Assembly (NCBI GenBank): GCA_018673915.1
Contig: JABHBK010000027.1
Location: forward strand, 1-64,000
Length of the DNA stretch: 64,000 bases
Reading direction: 5' to 3'
From: Nitrospina sp.
Lineage (GTDB): Bacteria > Nitrospinota > Nitrospinia > Nitrospinales > VA-1
The notes under the pieces are model-generated. The model did no database searches, was not told where the DNA came from, and saw only the letters and a program-made list of their open reading frames with translations. Positions 16,116-24,502 of this stretch are shown piece after piece; position 1 is the stretch's first letter, and each line of letters starts with the position of its first letter. The position numbers were made by a program, and so were the translations under genes.

Positions 16116-16885
16116 TGTGGTTTGCTCCCTTCAATATCTTGCGGATTAGCAGCGCACCGGAAACCCAGATTGTTGTGTTTTAGTGTGGGGGGATACCAGT
16201 AACGTGAAGCGGACCTGAGAAAGTAGGCATCATCTGCAAAGGAGCCACCACGAAGGATGACAAACTGTCCCGTGGTCGGGCCTAACGGATTATCTGCCGG
16301 TTCTGGAATAGCACTCGTTTCATAATAGTCTTCGCGGTACCAATCGCCCACCCATTCCCAGACATTGCCGTTCATATCATGAAGACCTAAAGCATTAGCC
16401 CTTTTTTGTCCTACGGGATGCGACTCGTTTTTCGAATTCCCTTTATGCCAGGCGAAAGCATCATCCATATCCCAACCCCAGGAAAACCCTGAGGTTGAGC
16501 CTGCCCGCCCAGCGTATTCCCATTCCGCTTCGGTGGGCAGCCGTCCTCCAAAAGTCCGGCAATAAGCATCCGCTTCCGGCCAAGATACATTTTCCACCGG
16601 CAAGTCCGATCCCTTGAAACGGGCTGGGTTGATGCCCATTGCGCTCTCATATTTTTTCTGGGTGACTTCGTAAACGTCAAGGTAATAAGCATTGAGGCAA
16701 ACCTTGTGCTCCGGTTCCTCAACGATGAACTCCTCACTACCCATGATGAAACAGTCTGCTTTGATCAGCACCATGTCCGAAACGTTGGAAGCTAACAATT
16801 GTACCGGGGACACAAAGGCGAGAAAGAACAAAATGGCGAGCCATCGTTTTTGGAAGATGCAATGTCGTGACAAAACCTGTCTCAT
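16112..16885 (-). CDS. Exported formylglycine-generating-enzyme (SUMF1)-like protein
   Basis: 257 aa. An N-terminal hydrophobic stretch (AILFFLAFVSPVQLLAS) is a signal peptide or anchor. The rest is an FGE-sulfatase domain: VYEVTQKKYESAMG, PVENVSWPEADAYCR, RLPTEAEWEYAGRAG, LHDMNGNVWEWVGDWY, LRGGSF and the terminal LGFRCA. Many proteins of this fold are not sulfatase activators, and the paired catalytic cysteines of true FGE are not evident. It may instead be a structural or ergothioneine/maturase-type relative. AAAGGAG precedes the ATG. The coupled cupredoxin suggests a copper-related periplasmic role, by inference. Confidence 0.8.
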   Translation of the reverse strand: MRQVLSRHCIFQKRWLAILFFLAFVSPVQLLASNVSDMVLIKADCFIMGSEEFIVEEPEHKVCLNAYYLDVYEVTQKKYESAMGINPARFKGSDLPVENVSWPEADAYCRTFGGRLPTEAEWEYAGRAGSTSGFSWGWDMDDAFAWHKGNSKNESHPVGQKRANALGLHDMNGNVWEWVGDWYREDYYETSAIPEPADNPLGPTTGQFVILRGGSFADDAYFLRSASRYWYPPTLKHNNLGFRCAANPQDIEGSKPQ

Positions 16886-16996
16886 TGTCTCCTTTCATAA
16901 ACGTGAAAAGTCACGTTTCGACCGGTTAGCCTTTTAGAGGAATGCACTATTATTTTAACGGCTTTCGCCAAAAAAGGGGAGCACTATGGAGGAGAC

Positions 16997-17371
16997 TTAA
17001 TTAGCCTTCACCGATTGGCTCGGGTGCGAGACTTCCAGAACCAAACATTCTTCTTCGCACACAAAAGGCCCGTGCACTTCACCTGGAGGGCGACTGGCAA
17101 AGTGACCCGCTTCCAGCCACATATCAAAGGCTTCATCATAGAGGCGACCGGAAACTATATAGATTTCTTCCGGGTAATCATGCGACTTGGCACCAAACTT
17201 TTTCGTATCGGCTCCCGTCTGAAACCGAGTTAACCTTGTGTAGTCACCGGTCACATCATCCATAGCCAGAGTTAACTGCTCCAGCATTCCCTCTGCACCT
17301 TCAATCGGTTCCCATGCGCTGGAATTTTCCGCATTCAGCACATTCCAATATTTCGTGGTGTTTTTACTCAT
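16997..17371 (-). CDS. Cupin-domain protein
   Basis: 124 aa, a single small beta-barrel domain of the ChrR-like/anti-sigma-associated cupin type. Metal ligand positions are suggested by SHDYPEEIYIVSGR (motif 1 with His and Glu) and GEVHGPFVCEEECLVLEV (motif 2 with His). It is cytoplasmic, with no signal peptide. It lies 12 bases downstream of proC on the same strand, so it is probably co-transcribed. The substrate is unknown. The ATG at 17371 is preceded by GGGG. Confidence 0.75.
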   Translation of the reverse strand: MSKNTTKYWNVLNAENSSAWEPIEGAEGMLEQLTLAMDDVTGDYTRLTRFQTGADTKKFGAKSHDYPEEIYIVSGRLYDEAFDMWLEAGHFASRPPGEVHGPFVCEEECLVLEVSHPSQSVKAN

Positions 17372-17383
17372 ACATCCCCGTTA

Positions 17384-18244
17384 TTACTCGTTAGACTCGG
17401 AGTTGTTTTTTTGGAGGGCGATAATACCCAACTCGCGGGAACGCAGGGTAGCGTCTTCCACAGCATTCATCATGGTCGTGCGCAGTCCACCTTCTTCCAA
17501 AGCGTGCAGTCCGGCAATAGTGGTTCCTGCGGGAGAAGTAACCATATCTTTAAGTTCGCCGGGGTGTTTACCACTTTCTCTGGCGAGTTTGGCGGAACCC
17601 AGCACGGTTTGGATGGTTAAGGCATTGGCCACTTCGCGCGAAAGACCCATTTTGACTCCGGCATCAGAGAGCGCTTCGATCAGCATGAAAATGTAGGCAG
17701 GTCCACTGCCGCTCAATCCCGTCACCGCATCGAGGTGACCCTCTTCAACATCGACCGTGCGTCCTACTGCTTCAAAAATTCGGTGGGCGGTTTTCACATC
17801 CACTTTGGTGACATGTTCGCCAGAGGCGATGGCGGTCACGCCTTCCTGGACCAGTGCCGGAGTATTAGGCATGGTGCGCACAATGCTGAATTTATTATTT
17901 GTATCTCCACGTAAGTCTCTATCCATAATGGCAATGGGAACTCCTGCGGCAACAGATATCACTAACTTGTCACGATTCACCAATGAACGAATATCTCCGA
18001 GGACTTCGCTCAAAATCTGCGGTTTGACCGCGAGAATGATGATGTCACATTTCTTGGTCAGTTCATGGTTATCTGCGGTGACTTTAATTTTGTATGCAGT
18101 GTGCAGAGCATCCCGTTTCGGCTCAGACGGTTCCGAGACAAGTATGTTTTTACCTTCAATGAAGGAAGCAGAAACCAACCCTTTAATCAGGGCTTCCGCC
18201 ATATTTCCGCCACCGATGAATCCTATTTTTTTATTTTTCAACAC
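17384..18244 (-). CDS. proC: Pyrroline-5-carboxylate reductase
   Basis: 286 aa. It reduces 1-pyrroline-5-carboxylate to proline with NAD(P)H in the cytoplasm. The N-terminal Rossmann motif IGFIGGGNMAEALIKGL starts at residue 7. The C-terminal dimerisation domain carries LSGSGPAYIFMLIEALSDAG and the end SPAGTTIAGLHALEEGG, all diagnostic. The start is GTG at 18244, with AGGAG about nine bases upstream. The length is slightly above the usual 265-280 because of a hydrophilic C-terminal tail ending SESNE. The 3' end AACGAGTAATAAC happens to resemble the repeat terminal motif. Confidence 0.95.
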   Translation of the reverse strand: MLKNKKIGFIGGGNMAEALIKGLVSASFIEGKNILVSEPSEPKRDALHTAYKIKVTADNHELTKKCDIIILAVKPQILSEVLGDIRSLVNRDKLVISVAAGVPIAIMDRDLRGDTNNKFSIVRTMPNTPALVQEGVTAIASGEHVTKVDVKTAHRIFEAVGRTVDVEEGHLDAVTGLSGSGPAYIFMLIEALSDAGVKMGLSREVANALTIQTVLGSAKLARESGKHPGELKDMVTSPAGTTIAGLHALEEGGLRTTMMNAVEDATLRSRELGIIALQKNNSESNE

Positions 18245-18302
18245 AACATTGATCTCCTAGAATACTAATAAAGAAACCTACTTCCATTTATTTACCACCT
18301 GC

Positions 18303-18401
18303 CTCAGGGTGTGGCCCAACCCTCTAGCGAGGGATGCAAATAGCAACAGCTTAGCTCGGCTTAACAAACTTCTCAGCTAATTTTCACCGGGCGTGGCCCG
18401 G
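18303..18401 (-). repeat. Dispersed hairpin element, copy R7
   Basis: Read on the minus strand it begins with the perfect hairpin CCGGGC-CAC-GCCCGG (18387-18401), then TGAAAATTAGCTGAG. It runs to CCCTCTAGCGAGGG and GGGTGTGGCCC near 18305-18332. It encodes the last codons (PGEN) and the TAG stop of the YggS-family gene. Confidence 0.55.
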
Positions 18402-19075
18402 CGGGGACCAAAAATAGCGGTGCCGACACGAACCAGCGTAGCGCCCTCTTCTACTGCGACCTCAAAATCGTGGCTCATGCCCATGGAAAGTTCAGGCAAG
18501 GTGAGCGAATTTTGTTTTTCGCATTGGTCGCGAAGCTCCCGCAACCGGGAGAAATGCTTGCGCGAATTTTCTGGATCCGGATCAAAAGGCGGGATAGTCA
18601 TCAGCCCTTCAACCTTAATCCCTTGTAATTGTGAAAAAGCCATCACCTGTTTTTCCAGCTCTTCCGGCTCCATTCCAAACTTTGCGGTTTCGCCCGAAAC
18701 ATTGACCTGCAATAAAACCGACTGCACCCTGCTCTCTGAATGGCACTGTTTAGCGATTTTCTCCGCCAGTTCAAAACTGTCCACTGAATGAATCAAATCG
18801 AAGCGTTCACCCAGAAACTTGACCTTGTTCTTTTGCAAGTGCCCTATGAAATGCCAGGAAATTCCTTCAGTGCCAATTTGATCTATTTTGGGGCCTGCTT
18901 CCTGAATCTTGTTTTCTCCGAAAACCGTAGCTCCTGCAGTTCGGGCTTCTTCAATCTGGGGAATGCCAACTTGTTTGGAAACAACTACCAGACGGATGGT
19001 ATCCGGATTTCTCTTGGACTTTAGAATGGACTGGGAAATCCGCTCACGGACCTCAGAGAGATTTTTAGCGATCAA
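18377..19075 (-). CDS. YggS/PROSC-family pyridoxal phosphate homeostasis protein
   Basis: 232 aa, normal length for this single-domain alanine-racemase-fold family. It binds PLP and balances the B6 pool and amino acid metabolism. Visible are RLVVVSKQVG with the PLP lysine, FGENKIQEA, WHFIGHLQKNK, SVDSFELAEKI, GLMTIPPF and LSMGMSHDFEVAVEEGATLVRVG. The start appears to be TTG at 19075, since no ATG precedes the conserved N-terminus. It lies next to proC, a pairing common in bacteria. The C-terminus beyond FGPRR is encoded by repeat R7. Confidence 0.92.
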   Translation of the reverse strand: MIAKNLSEVRERISQSILKSKRNPDTIRLVVVSKQVGIPQIEEARTAGATVFGENKIQEAGPKIDQIGTEGISWHFIGHLQKNKVKFLGERFDLIHSVDSFELAEKIAKQCHSESRVQSVLLQVNVSGETAKFGMEPEELEKQVMAFSQLQGIKVEGLMTIPPFDPDPENSRKHFSRLRELRDQCEKQNSLTLPELSMGMSHDFEVAVEEGATLVRVGTAIFGPRRATPGEN

Positions 19076-19118
19076 CGGAAGCTTGCCTCAAGCAGACAAT
19101 TTTTGAAGATGCCCTAAA

Positions 19119-19457
19119 TCAGTAGAGGGCCTGTTTGCCCCGTTCGCCAGTGCGGACCCGGACGGCCTCTTCAACCGGCAGGACAAAAATCTTTCCATCA
19201 CTCAAGTTACCCGTCTGTACCGTCTTGACGATCATGTCCAGCACTTCGTCCACTGCTTCGGCTTCCAGGACTACTGAAATTTCCACACAGGGATGAAATT
19301 GTGGAACTCGCAAGTCGGGGTCGGATTTCAAATGACTCATCGGTTTACCAATGCCTTTGGCATCAATCACAGAAATCCCAGGCACTCCCAATTCAAAAAG
19401 CTTTTCCCGGAGAGCTTCCAATTTTTCATATTGAATGTAGCATTTGATCATTTTCAT
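19119..19457 (-). CDS. P-II family signalling protein with atypical T-loop
   Basis: 112 aa from the ATG at 19457; a longer frame upstream would read into repeat R8. The body is P-II: KCYIQYEKLEALREKLFELG at the start, GISVIDAKGIGK before the T-loop, TGNLSDGKIFVLPVEE (B-loop) and VRVRTGERG (C-loop). These bind ATP/ADP and 2-oxoglutarate to report nitrogen and energy status. The T-loop (MSHLKSDPDLRVPQFHP) lacks the Tyr51 used for uridylylation and the usual YRG motif, so signalling by uridylylation is unlikely. No amtB or glnA is adjacent. Confidence 0.85.
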   Translation of the reverse strand: MKMIKCYIQYEKLEALREKLFELGVPGISVIDAKGIGKPMSHLKSDPDLRVPQFHPCVEISVVLEAEAVDEVLDMIVKTVQTGNLSDGKIFVLPVEEAVRVRTGERGKQALY

Positions 19458-19501
19458 GGCGTGGAACCAATTTAGACCAAACCAACGGCGTTTGCAAGCG
19501 G

Positions 19502-19660
19502 CCACGAGGCTTGGGGCCAACTAGTAATGACTTTTTACCCCTTCTACCCCATTCGGGGCATGAAGACAAATAAAGAGGATATAACTGGGGCGCGAAGTCT
19601 AAGGGTAAATATCACATCTGCGAACAAAGAGTTTTCAGGCTCAAAAAGCAATTGCCCATT
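19502..19660 (+). repeat. Dispersed hairpin element, copy R8
   Basis: The terminal module CCACGAGGCTTGGGG then CCAACTAGTAATGAC (three consecutive stop codons TAG TAA TGA) is followed by the long core. The first 36 core bases starting at 19537 are identical to R9 at 21988. The core contains a CCCC-ATTC-GGGG mini-hairpin. It occupies the space between the P-II gene and the convergent end of the SprT-like gene. Confidence 0.75.
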
Positions 19661-19663
19661 TCC

Positions 19664-20482
19664 TCAAGGCATAGCCTTGTTGCTATCTGCCTCCTCCGCC
19701 TGGGGGTCGCCAGAAGGAAGTAGTAAACGATGCCAGTTATGTTTTTCCCAGTTTTTAGCATCTTTAAAATCCCGGTATTCCCGTTCCTTCCTTTTGAATT
19801 CGGGATGATGGCTCTGCCAAGTCCCATTTTTTTTATAAGACGGGGCAAACTGATGGCACATTTCGTGGTAGACAGTAAGTTCCAGAACGCATTGAGGCAC
19901 AAAGTCCTGCTTCAACCGTGGATGAACCCGGATGAGCTTTTTCCCTTCATCGTAGGAACCATAACGGAAACCACTTTTGTTATGCGATTTCACATCACGC
20001 CCCCACATGATCTTTGCCTGAATTCGGTTATTGAAATACTCTTGGTTCATACGTTCAAAAATTATATCGAGATCTCGCTCGTTGACGATTTCGACAACTC
20101 TCTCTTCCTCTTGCTCCTCTTTGGATTCCTGCTCTTCAAAGTATTCGGTGATCAGAGTTTTTACCATCTCCGGCAACGCCTTATCCTTTGACACTTGCTT
20201 GAGAACTTTCCGGGCTAGATTGTCAAGCACAGCGGATTCAGGCTGATCAAACTCCTCAAAAAAATTTTCATTAAAGACTTCGATCCTTACAGCCGGGTCT
20301 CCAGGGCGTACCCGGACCTGGCCCACATAATCCATCCCGTTTTTCTTCAAAGTGAACATCCGGGTTAATCCGGAAGTCTCTCCTGCATCCATTCTGCATT
20401 TTCCGAGCGAGAGAGTTCCCAAATTGAGAGTTTTTACCAAAGTTTGAACAGGTGCTTTTAATGAGTTCATCAGGCAGGCCAT
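19664..20482 (-). CDS. SprT-like zinc metalloprotease-family protein
   Basis: 272 aa from the ATG at 20482; the true start is uncertain because an in-frame TTG at 20515 and an ATG at 20470 also exist and none has a clear ribosome binding site. The C-terminal half carries YHEMCHQFAP, the HExxH-type zinc site, with the third ligand probably in SHHPEFKRKEREY. This is the SprT/WSS-like layout (MNQEYFNNRIQAKIMWG precedes it). The first about 150 residues are not recognised. It is cytoplasmic. The family includes DNA-protein crosslink proteases, but function here is open. Its 3' end abuts repeat R8. Confidence 0.75.
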   Translation of the reverse strand: MACLMNSLKAPVQTLVKTLNLGTLSLGKCRMDAGETSGLTRMFTLKKNGMDYVGQVRVRPGDPAVRIEVFNENFFEEFDQPESAVLDNLARKVLKQVSKDKALPEMVKTLITEYFEEQESKEEQEEERVVEIVNERDLDIIFERMNQEYFNNRIQAKIMWGRDVKSHNKSGFRYGSYDEGKKLIRVHPRLKQDFVPQCVLELTVYHEMCHQFAPSYKKNGTWQSHHPEFKRKEREYRDFKDAKNWEKHNWHRLLLPSGDPQAEEADSNKAMP

Positions 20483-20622
20483 AAGAAGAGTTAAAAATCG
20501 AACAAACGTAGCCAAACAGGAATAAATCTTACCGCATAGCGGCAGAATAATCCAATAAAATTAGCCACTTAGACAAACCCTAAAACCTTTACAAAAATTT
20601 TAAAGTTCGATACTGTAAAGTG

Positions 20623-22131
20623 ATGAATATCCGAAAATTTATTTCGATCTTTTCGATTTCCCTGTTTTCCTTGTCGTGCTCTGCGTTACAGGAGTCTGCC
20701 AGTGTGCGGCAGGACATAGACATCAAATCCGAAGTGGAATTGTTTCTTTCTACTAAAGACCCAAAGATGGAAACCCAGGTGCTGAAACGTTTGCAGTCGG
20801 CCAAAGTCTCACACGAAGACGTCAAATCTATTCTCCGTTCACGGTCGAAGAAAAGTGCCGGTCCTGTCGGACTGCAAACCGATTTGCAGGTCAAGCATAA
20901 CGGCAAAAACTATCCTTATGCCTTGTTTCTTCCTGAGCCATCGGGATCAGATAAAAAAATCCCGCTCCTGGTTGTCCTGCATGGGTTGGGAGGGAGTGGA
21001 GCCAACACGATTCCTGCCTGGGTCGAACGTTCCGGTAAATCGTTTGCGGTGTTATGTCCCACATATCCTATGGGAGCCTGGTGGACGCGATCAGCCGAAG
21101 AAATGGTACTCAGCCTCATTGACCAAGTTCGTGGAAAATATAATATAGATTCAGATCGCATTTTTCTTTCCGGATTATCCAATGGAGCCATCGGCGCATA
21201 TATGATCGGTATGTTTTATCCAGACCGATTCGCTGGGTTGATTCCCATTGCTGGAAGCATCACCCCTCGATACATGCATTTTCTGGTGAATCTTCGCAAC
21301 ACGCCGATTTATATGATCCAGGGCGCACACGATCCGATTTTTCCAATCCAGCTCAGCCGGAGAATTCAAAAAATTCTCTCCGACATGAAATATCCTGTCG
21401 TCTACCGGGAACATGGGGAAAAAGGCAAGGCACATGGAGGCCATTTCCTGCCCGAATCAGAAGTACCCGCTATGATGGAATGGATGCGCAAACAAAAGCG
21501 ACGGCTGAATCCTGATACAGTGCGTATGACACGGGAAGGCAATCACCTGGGCGCAATCCATTGGGCCCGGCTGGTACAAGGAGAAAATCTCGCCTTGCTG
21601 GAACTACCTGGGCCGGAAGACCCAAATCCTGCAAAGAAAGACGGCAAAATCGCCACCCTGTTCGCGACCCGAAAAGGCAATAATGTATTTGAGGTCATGG
21701 GACAGCATGTCCTCGAATACGATTTGTATTTCAATACCGAAACGATCGACTTCGATAAGCCCGTCACGGTAACAACACAAAAAATTCAGCTTCAGGATAA
21801 CAAGCTGGTTCCCGGAGAAAAAAAGACCAGCTATAAAAAGAAAGTGGAAAAAGATCTTGCTGTCCTAATGTATGGATATAAAAATTTCCGCGATCCCAAC
21901 CGTCTTTATGATGCCAGGGTGAGCATTCTTCTCGAATCCACTTTGGTCCACCACTCCTCGCCGGAGTGGCAACGAGCAATAGCTGTGTACCCCTTCTACC
22001 CCATTCGGGGCATGAAGACAAATGAAGAGGATATAACTGGGGCACGAAGGCTAATGTTAAATATTACGTCTGCGAGCAAAGAGTTATCTCGGCTGAATGA
22101 GCTAGTTCCCTCCCACGGGAGTGGGGCATGA
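20623..22131 (+). CDS. Exported alpha/beta-hydrolase (PHB depolymerase/feruloyl esterase-like) with repeat-derived C-terminus
   Basis: 502 aa from ATG 20623 (a GTG lies directly before it). Residues 1-22 are a signal peptide ending LFSLSC, possibly a lipoprotein signal with a weak lipobox. The esterase domain shows VVLHGLGGSG (oxyanion region), LSGLSNGAIGAYM (nucleophile Ser near residue 184), an acid in GAHDPIFP and a His in AHGGHF. Residues about 290-443 form a second domain of unknown role. The final 59 residues, from HSSPEW to the stop, are translated repeat R9 and not native sequence. The stop overlaps the mutS2 start by four bases (ATGA). Confidence 0.82.
   Translation: MNIRKFISIFSISLFSLSCSALQESASVRQDIDIKSEVELFLSTKDPKMETQVLKRLQSAKVSHEDVKSILRSRSKKSAGPVGLQTDLQVKHNGKNYPYALFLPEPSGSDKKIPLLVVLHGLGGSGANTIPAWVERSGKSFAVLCPTYPMGAWWTRSAEEMVLSLIDQVRGKYNIDSDRIFLSGLSNGAIGAYMIGMFYPDRFAGLIPIAGSITPRYMHFLVNLRNTPIYMIQGAHDPIFPIQLSRRIQKILSDMKYPVVYREHGEKGKAHGGHFLPESEVPAMMEWMRKQKRRLNPDTVRMTREGNHLGAIHWARLVQGENLALLELPGPEDPNPAKKDGKIATLFATRKGNNVFEVMGQHVLEYDLYFNTETIDFDKPVTVTTQKIQLQDNKLVPGEKKTSYKKKVEKDLAVLMYGYKNFRDPNRLYDARVSILLESTLVHHSSPEWQRAIAVYPFYPIRGMKTNEEDITGARRLMLNITSASKELSRLNELVPSHGSGA
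21951..22127 (+). repeat. Dispersed hairpin element, copy R9, inside a coding sequence
   Basis: 177 bp. It begins CCACTCCTCGCCGGAGTGGC then AACGAGCAATAGC and ends with a CCCAC-GGGA-GTGGG hairpin whose GGGAG serves as ribosome binding site of mutS2. Read inverted, the end gives GGGAACTAGCTC, so the ends are again inverted repeats. The core matches R8 and R6 almost base for base. It is fully open in the esterase frame. Confidence 0.8.
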
Positions 22132-24485
22132 GCGCATCCCTGATCGAAAAGTCGATGGGTCTTCTAGGTTGGGACCGAGTGGTTTCGGCGTTGGCAAACC
22201 ATGCCTGTTCTCCCATCACTCAGGAACAATGTCGGAAGCTAAAACCCGAAAGCGATTTTAATAGCGCGCAAACTTTGCTTGCCGAAACCACCGAAATGGT
22301 TGCTTTACTGGGTTCGCTGGATTCCTTTCCCATAGACCAATTTGAGGACCTTAGCCCAGTTTTCAAGGATGCCGAAGAGCAAAAGATGATTGATTCGGGC
22401 CAATGCCTGTCTCTCATTAAACTTTTGCGCCTATGTCGGAACCTCTGTCAGGAAAGGGATAAAAAAACACCTTATCCCCATTTGCTGGTCTGGCTTGAAA
22501 ACCTCGACCCGCTTAAAGAGTTGCTTGATGATCTGGTCCGGTGTGTGGATGATGAGGGAAACATCCGGGAAAACGCCACACCTGAACTAAAGCAGGCGAT
22601 CCGAAATACTGAAATCGCAAAAAGCAAACTTGAAGAACGCCTTCAACGTCTCTTTAAGTCGGAAAGTATCCGGGAAGCACTTCAGGATTCCTACATCACT
22701 GAACGTGAGGAGCGAATGGTCATCCCAGTGCGGGCGGAATTCAAGTCCCGTGTTGACGGCATTGTGCATGACAGTTCAGGAACAGGGCAAACTCTTTTTA
22801 TAGAACCCGCCTCCATAGTACCTCTGAACAATCAATTGAAAATAGCCCGACTTCAAGTCGTGCAGGAGAAAATTAAAATCCTGCAGGAACTGACTTTAAA
22901 AACCCTGAAGTCTCAGGAACCGCTGGAAAAAAATCTGGAAACATTGATATCTCTGGACCTCATATACGCTAAAGCCCGGCTGGCTAAAACTATGACAGCG
23001 GTGCACTGCCCCATGAACCTCGACTCGACCCTGAAACTTAACGAAGCACGCAACCCGGAACTGGTTCTTGATGGAGAAACGGTTATCCCCAATACCATTG
23101 AATGGGATTCATCCGTCAGGGTTGTAATTATTTCCGGCCCCAATACCGGGGGTAAAACTGTGACGCTCAAAACATTGGGCCTATTGGCCTTGATGGTCAG
23201 AGCAGGACTCTATCTTCCGGTCAAAGAAAATTCACAGATTCCATTTTTCCCAACGGTTTATTCTGACATTGGTGATGATCAGAACATTCAATTGAAATTA
23301 TCGACCTTTTCCGGTCACTTAAAAAAAATCATTGCTATCCTGGATCAGGTAGATGCAGGCTCCCTGGTACTTTTGGATGAATTGGGTATTGCTACCGACC
23401 CCAATGAAGGCGCGGCGCTGGCAGAGGCCATTCTTCTCGACCTTAAAAATAAAAACGTGATGACATTGGTCTCCACCCATTATTTCACCTTGAAAATATT
23501 GGCACAGACTCATGAAGGTTTTCTCAACGCCTGCACAGAGTTCAATCTTGATACGTTGAGTCCCACATACCGCCTCATATTTGGTGCGCCTGGTCAAAGC
23601 GCTGCGCTCGACACAGCCGAACGCCTGGGCTTGCAACGAAGTATTATCGATCAAGCGAGAAACCTGTATCAGGCCAAGGAGAACCGCGCAGAAACCTTGC
23701 TGGAAGATTTAACCCGCCAGAGACTGGAATTCAATCGGGACATGGAAGAAATTAAACGCCAAAAAGAAGAAACCGAAGCCCTCGCAAGAGAGCAGATGAT
23801 ATTGACCCAGAGACTGCGAAATGAGGACAAGGATTTCCAAAAAAATAAAACAAAAAAACTACAGCTAGAAGTCCGAGCCGGTAAAGATGAAATACGAAAA
23901 ATGATTCAAGAGATCAAAGGCGAAAAAGATCTTCCCAAAATTCGCAAGGTAGAAAAACAAATACAGTCCATGAGCCAAATACCGCTATCTCATAAAGTAG
24001 AAGATATCGAAGAGTGGACCGTTCCAGCGGCAAACCTGAAAACCGGCGACCCAGTTTTGATTTTTAATTTAGGAACCATCGGCTCCCTTCTGGAGTCCCC
24101 GGAGGGGAAGAAAAAACTGCGGGTTAAAATGGGCAACATAACCACCGTTGTTGAAGCAAGAGCCCTTCGTGGCAACCCGCTACAAAAAGGCAAAGCACCC
24201 GATAAAAATATTTCCCTGAACATTCATACTGAATCAGAAGGTGGGCCTGCATCGTCCTGCGATTTGCGAGGCATGAACTCCGAAGAAGCAGAAGCAGTTA
24301 TGGAGGCCTTCATCAGCCGAGCCATTGTACAAAAAGCACAGAGAGTACTCATCATTCATGGTCATGGAATGGGAACGATCAAGACCCTGGTACGCAATTA
24401 CCTGGAAAAAGCTGGACTCTGCAAGCAGTTCACACCGGGAGCCAGAAGTGAAGGCGGCGATGGCGTCACTGTGGTTGAGTTTTAA
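22128..24485 (+). CDS. mutS2: MutS2 endonuclease / ribosome rescue ATPase
   Basis: 785 aa, full length. The N-terminal lever/clamp helices open with IEKSMGLLGWDRVVSAL. Walker A GPNTGGKT is at about residue 337 and the Walker B region is VLLDELGIATDPNEG. A long coiled coil follows (residues 520-620), then the C-terminal Smr domain (CDLRGMNSEEAEAVM, VLIIHGHGMGTIKTLVR). MutS2 suppresses recombination and, in Bacillus, splits collided ribosomes. Translation is coupled to the upstream esterase by ATGA, and its Shine-Dalgarno lies in repeat R9. Confidence 0.95.
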   Translation: MSASLIEKSMGLLGWDRVVSALANHACSPITQEQCRKLKPESDFNSAQTLLAETTEMVALLGSLDSFPIDQFEDLSPVFKDAEEQKMIDSGQCLSLIKLLRLCRNLCQERDKKTPYPHLLVWLENLDPLKELLDDLVRCVDDEGNIRENATPELKQAIRNTEIAKSKLEERLQRLFKSESIREALQDSYITEREERMVIPVRAEFKSRVDGIVHDSSGTGQTLFIEPASIVPLNNQLKIARLQVVQEKIKILQELTLKTLKSQEPLEKNLETLISLDLIYAKARLAKTMTAVHCPMNLDSTLKLNEARNPELVLDGETVIPNTIEWDSSVRVVIISGPNTGGKTVTLKTLGLLALMVRAGLYLPVKENSQIPFFPTVYSDIGDDQNIQLKLSTFSGHLKKIIAILDQVDAGSLVLLDELGIATDPNEGAALAEAILLDLKNKNVMTLVSTHYFTLKILAQTHEGFLNACTEFNLDTLSPTYRLIFGAPGQSAALDTAERLGLQRSIIDQARNLYQAKENRAETLLEDLTRQRLEFNRDMEEIKRQKEETEALAREQMILTQRLRNEDKDFQKNKTKKLQLEVRAGKDEIRKMIQEIKGEKDLPKIRKVEKQIQSMSQIPLSHKVEDIEEWTVPAANLKTGDPVLIFNLGTIGSLLESPEGKKKLRVKMGNITTVVEARALRGNPLQKGKAPDKNISLNIHTESEGGPASSCDLRGMNSEEAEAVMEAFISRAIVQKAQRVLIIHGHGMGTIKTLVRNYLEKAGLCKQFTPGARSEGGDGVTVVEF

Positions 24486-24502
24486 TTTAAGGAGAATTTA
24501 AA

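Noticed and set aside
17384-17400. The proC 3' end as another repeat copy (AACGAGTAATAAC)
   Set aside because: Only about 13 bases resemble the repeat motif, no hairpin or core follows, and the cupin gene starts a few bases later. Chance similarity is likely.
19527-19808. A 93-codon plus-strand frame starting in R8 and running into the SprT-like gene
   Set aside because: The first third is repeat core and the rest is antisense to the SprT-like gene; there is no plausible ribosome binding site.
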